From Lachnospiraceae bacterium (GTDB lineage Bacteria > Bacillota > Clostridia > Lachnospirales > Lachnospiraceae), in contig JAQYAY010000024.1 in assembly GCA_029338735.1 (NCBI GenBank), positions 37,533 to 101,532 on the forward strand: a stretch of DNA of 64,000 nt. Direction: 5' to 3'. The notes below the pieces were generated by a model. The model had not been told where the DNA came from and made no database searches. It worked only from the letters and a program-made list of their open reading frames with translations. Of this stretch, positions 62,885-64,000 are shown piece after piece (the stretch's first letter is position 1; each line of letters starts with the position of its first letter). Made by a program: the position numbers and the translations under genes.

Positions 62885-63082
62885 TCATTCAGCCACTCTG
62901 TCAAGGTATGCTTGTACCTTTGCCACATTCCATATAACGCGGCGACCTACTTTCACCTTTGCACCCGCCTTCTTTCCAACTTCCTCTGCCGTTGCGCGTC
63001 CTACATTCAGCATATCGCATAACTGTGGTGTTGTGATTGCTCTGTAGTCTGTAATACTGGTTTTCTTTGTTCTTTTGTACAT
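62885..63082 (-). CDS. small HTH protein, excisionase/DUF6462-like
   Basis: This 65-residue protein consists of an HTH (ITTPQLCDMLNVGRATAEEV) and a short basic wing (AKVKVGRRVIWNVAKVQAYL), a pattern seen in excisionases and in DUF6462 proteins of Firmicute mobile elements. GAGG precedes the ATG. It is divergent from the XRE-like repressor gene and could be a target of it; a role as recombination directionality factor is a reasonable guess. Confidence 0.75.
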   Translation of the reverse strand: MYKRTKKTSITDYRAITTPQLCDMLNVGRATAEEVGKKAGAKVKVGRRVIWNVAKVQAYLDRVAE

Positions 63083-63138
63083 AATTTTTACCTCACTTTC
63101 TATGAAACGTTACCTTTATCAAGGTGGGGTGTCGTCTC

Positions 63139-63248
63139 TTGACTTCCTGCCCCGTCTACGCCTATAATAATAACATCAATGTTGCGTTATCGAAAGTCTA
63201 ATATTGTTTTTCATGTTTCATGTTACTCTCCCAATAATGTAACATTAT
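63139..63248 (+). promoter_or_regulatory. promoter and palindromic operators of the XRE-like gene
   Basis: TTGACT (63139-63144), 18 bp, TATAAT (63163-63168). Downstream, AACATcaATGTT (63172-63183) sits at the predicted start site and the perfect 15-bp palindrome ATAATGTAACATTAT (63234-63248) abuts the ribosome site AGAAAGG. Confidence 0.7.
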
Positions 63249-63262
63249 AGAAAGGCGACAAT

Positions 63263-63856
63263 ATGGCAAAAAGTAATACAAACAAGATACGGCAGACTTA
63301 CGGCAGTATACTCAAGAGCGAAAGTGAAGCACACGGATTAACTAGAGAAGGCTTTGCAAAGGTCTCTCAGGTAATCAAGCGACGTGACTTCGTAGGTTAT
63401 GAAGATGAAAAGATAAACTCAATTAGATCGACTGTATCAAACATATTTAAGGGCTATACCTTTCTACATGATAATGAGTTTAATGCACTATCTGAAGCGT
63501 GGGGACTTCGTGAAGATTATCTGCGTGGAAAAAGCAACCTCAGGACAGATCAAGATATACTCTCACTTATCAGCGATCAATGTGAAGAAATACAACGTCA
63601 TGATTATGAAGTCATACCGAATATGTCTCAATTCTTTAAAGTGATGGGGTATAAATTGACAGAGATTCCTGCCAGTGACCCACTCTCTGAAAATCCTAAA
63701 ATAAATATATATAACGAGAACGGCGAACTACTCAACTCTTCTCCGCTTGCTTTATTTGATGTGTTCAATTTTTATTGTAGTCTCCGTAGGATTAACAGAG
63801 ATATGATACAATCATTCTTTCCTTTCCACGCTCGGACTAATAATCCTTGGCAATGA
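63263..63856 (+). CDS. XRE-like phage-type repressor
   Basis: This 197-residue protein has an N-terminal HTH-like region (SEAHGLTREGFAKVSQVIKR, then STVSNIFKGYTFLHDNEFNA) followed by a helical middle and a C-terminal part that may dimerise. It lacks a LexA/CI-type self-cleavage motif that I can see. AGAAAGG precedes the ATG. Divergent orientation to the small HTH gene and the palindromes in its leader suggest an element-maintenance repressor. Its family beyond HTH is not clear to me. Confidence 0.6.
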   Translation: MAKSNTNKIRQTYGSILKSESEAHGLTREGFAKVSQVIKRRDFVGYEDEKINSIRSTVSNIFKGYTFLHDNEFNALSEAWGLREDYLRGKSNLRTDQDILSLISDQCEEIQRHDYEVIPNMSQFFKVMGYKLTEIPASDPLSENPKINIYNENGELLNSSPLALFDVFNFYCSLRRINRDMIQSFFPFHARTNNPWQ

Positions 63857-64000
63857 TATGCAGGCAGCAGGCTTCCAGGAATGAACTCCAGTTCATACGG
63901 GATTTCAGATCACGGCGGTGTCTTTCCTGCCTGCTGCCCCTTGCAGAAAATCAGATCACGGAAAAATCTCTCTTGCAGATCATCACCGCCGATTCTCTCC
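63857..64000. repeat. cluster of nested inverted repeats at the window end
   Basis: GGCAGCAGGC (63863-63872) pairs with GCCTGCTGCC (63929-63938), enclosing GAAC-tcca-GTTC. CGGCGGTG (63913-63920) is inverted as CACCGCCG (63984-63991). CAGATCACGG occurs twice (63906 and 63952). No gene is visible. It could be an attenuator, oriT or single-strand origin. Confidence 0.65.

Larger units (their letters stand above)
59149..64000. mobile_element. integrated mobile element (ICE, IME or prophage), left part
   Basis: A run of small genes with different codon use and many overlapping or short reading frames starts right after the chromosomal dgt operon: tyrosine integrase at the edge, RHH regulator, HTH proteins, a winged-helix protein with iteron-like repeats, and a divergent XRE-like repressor. 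No relaxase, coupling protein, capsid or terminase gene is visible, so the type is undecided. The left edge lies between about 59040 and 59149; the right edge is beyond 64000. Confidence 0.8.

Overview
The window looks like a chromosomal segment of an anaerobic, low-to-moderate GC Firmicute, most likely a Lachnospiraceae-type Clostridium relative. Reasons: gene content and order (rpmF / rpmE-DUF1385-prmC-prfA; dgt-dnaG-rpoD-trmK), a Rex redox repressor, acetate kinase, NADP glutamate dehydrogenase, many strong GGAGG ribosome sites, consensus SigA promoters and frequent TTG starts. Species cannot be fixed from the sequence alone.

Layout. Bases 1-10.3 kb (nearly all minus strand) hold a partial coiled-coil gene, rex, an ABC-F protein, NADP isocitrate dehydrogenase, leuS, aroA, tyrA and RNase H1. 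Bases 10.3-14.1 kb carry a secreted protein, a MATE exporter and a membrane chemoreceptor. Bases 14.2-30.6 kb are central metabolism: gdhA, purB, purF, purC, gpmI, two conserved proteins of unknown role, ispD, a GldF/GldG-like ABC exporter, purA, DegV and coaBC. Bases 30.7-37.8 kb hold translation genes (prfA, prmC, DUF1385, rpmE, rpmF, tmcAL, rlmH) and ackA. Bases 37.8-41.4 kb form a second purine block (AICAR formyltransferase, an archaeal-type IMP cyclohydrolase and a purine permease). Bases 42.1-49.1 kb are a galactoside-use operon (GPH transporter, GH2, GH36, DUF5688). Bases 49.1-59 kb hold a TetR/GT-B-like pair and a macromolecular-synthesis operon (dgt-dnaG-rpoD-trmK-nucleoside kinase-CLC transporter).

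From about 59.1 kb to the window end lies an integrated mobile element: tyrosine integrase, ribbon-helix-helix regulator, several helix-turn-helix proteins, a small winged-helix protein beside iteron-like repeats, and an XRE-like repressor. Its right end, and any relaxase or structural genes, are outside the window.

The purine genes together cover late IMP synthesis, AMP branch steps and base uptake. Unusually, the last two IMP steps are done by two separate proteins, one of a type best known from archaea.

The most unusual non-coding content is a set of intergenic palindromic elements: (a) two copies of a GC-rich core wrapped in different but self-complementary outer stems (4.3 and 39.8 kb), (b) two REP-like hairpins (32.8 and 36.0 kb), (c) a TTAGGGG-rich hairpin family with G-quadruplex potential beside purine genes and prfA, (d) a 156-bp near-perfect hairpin between rpmF and rpmE, and (e) a 40-bp minisatellite that copies the 3' end of leuS. 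In the mobile element the clearest system is a divergent promoter pair overlapped by a 13-bp inverted repeat next to a ribbon-helix-helix gene. No rRNA, tRNA, CRISPR array or insertion-sequence transposase was seen.
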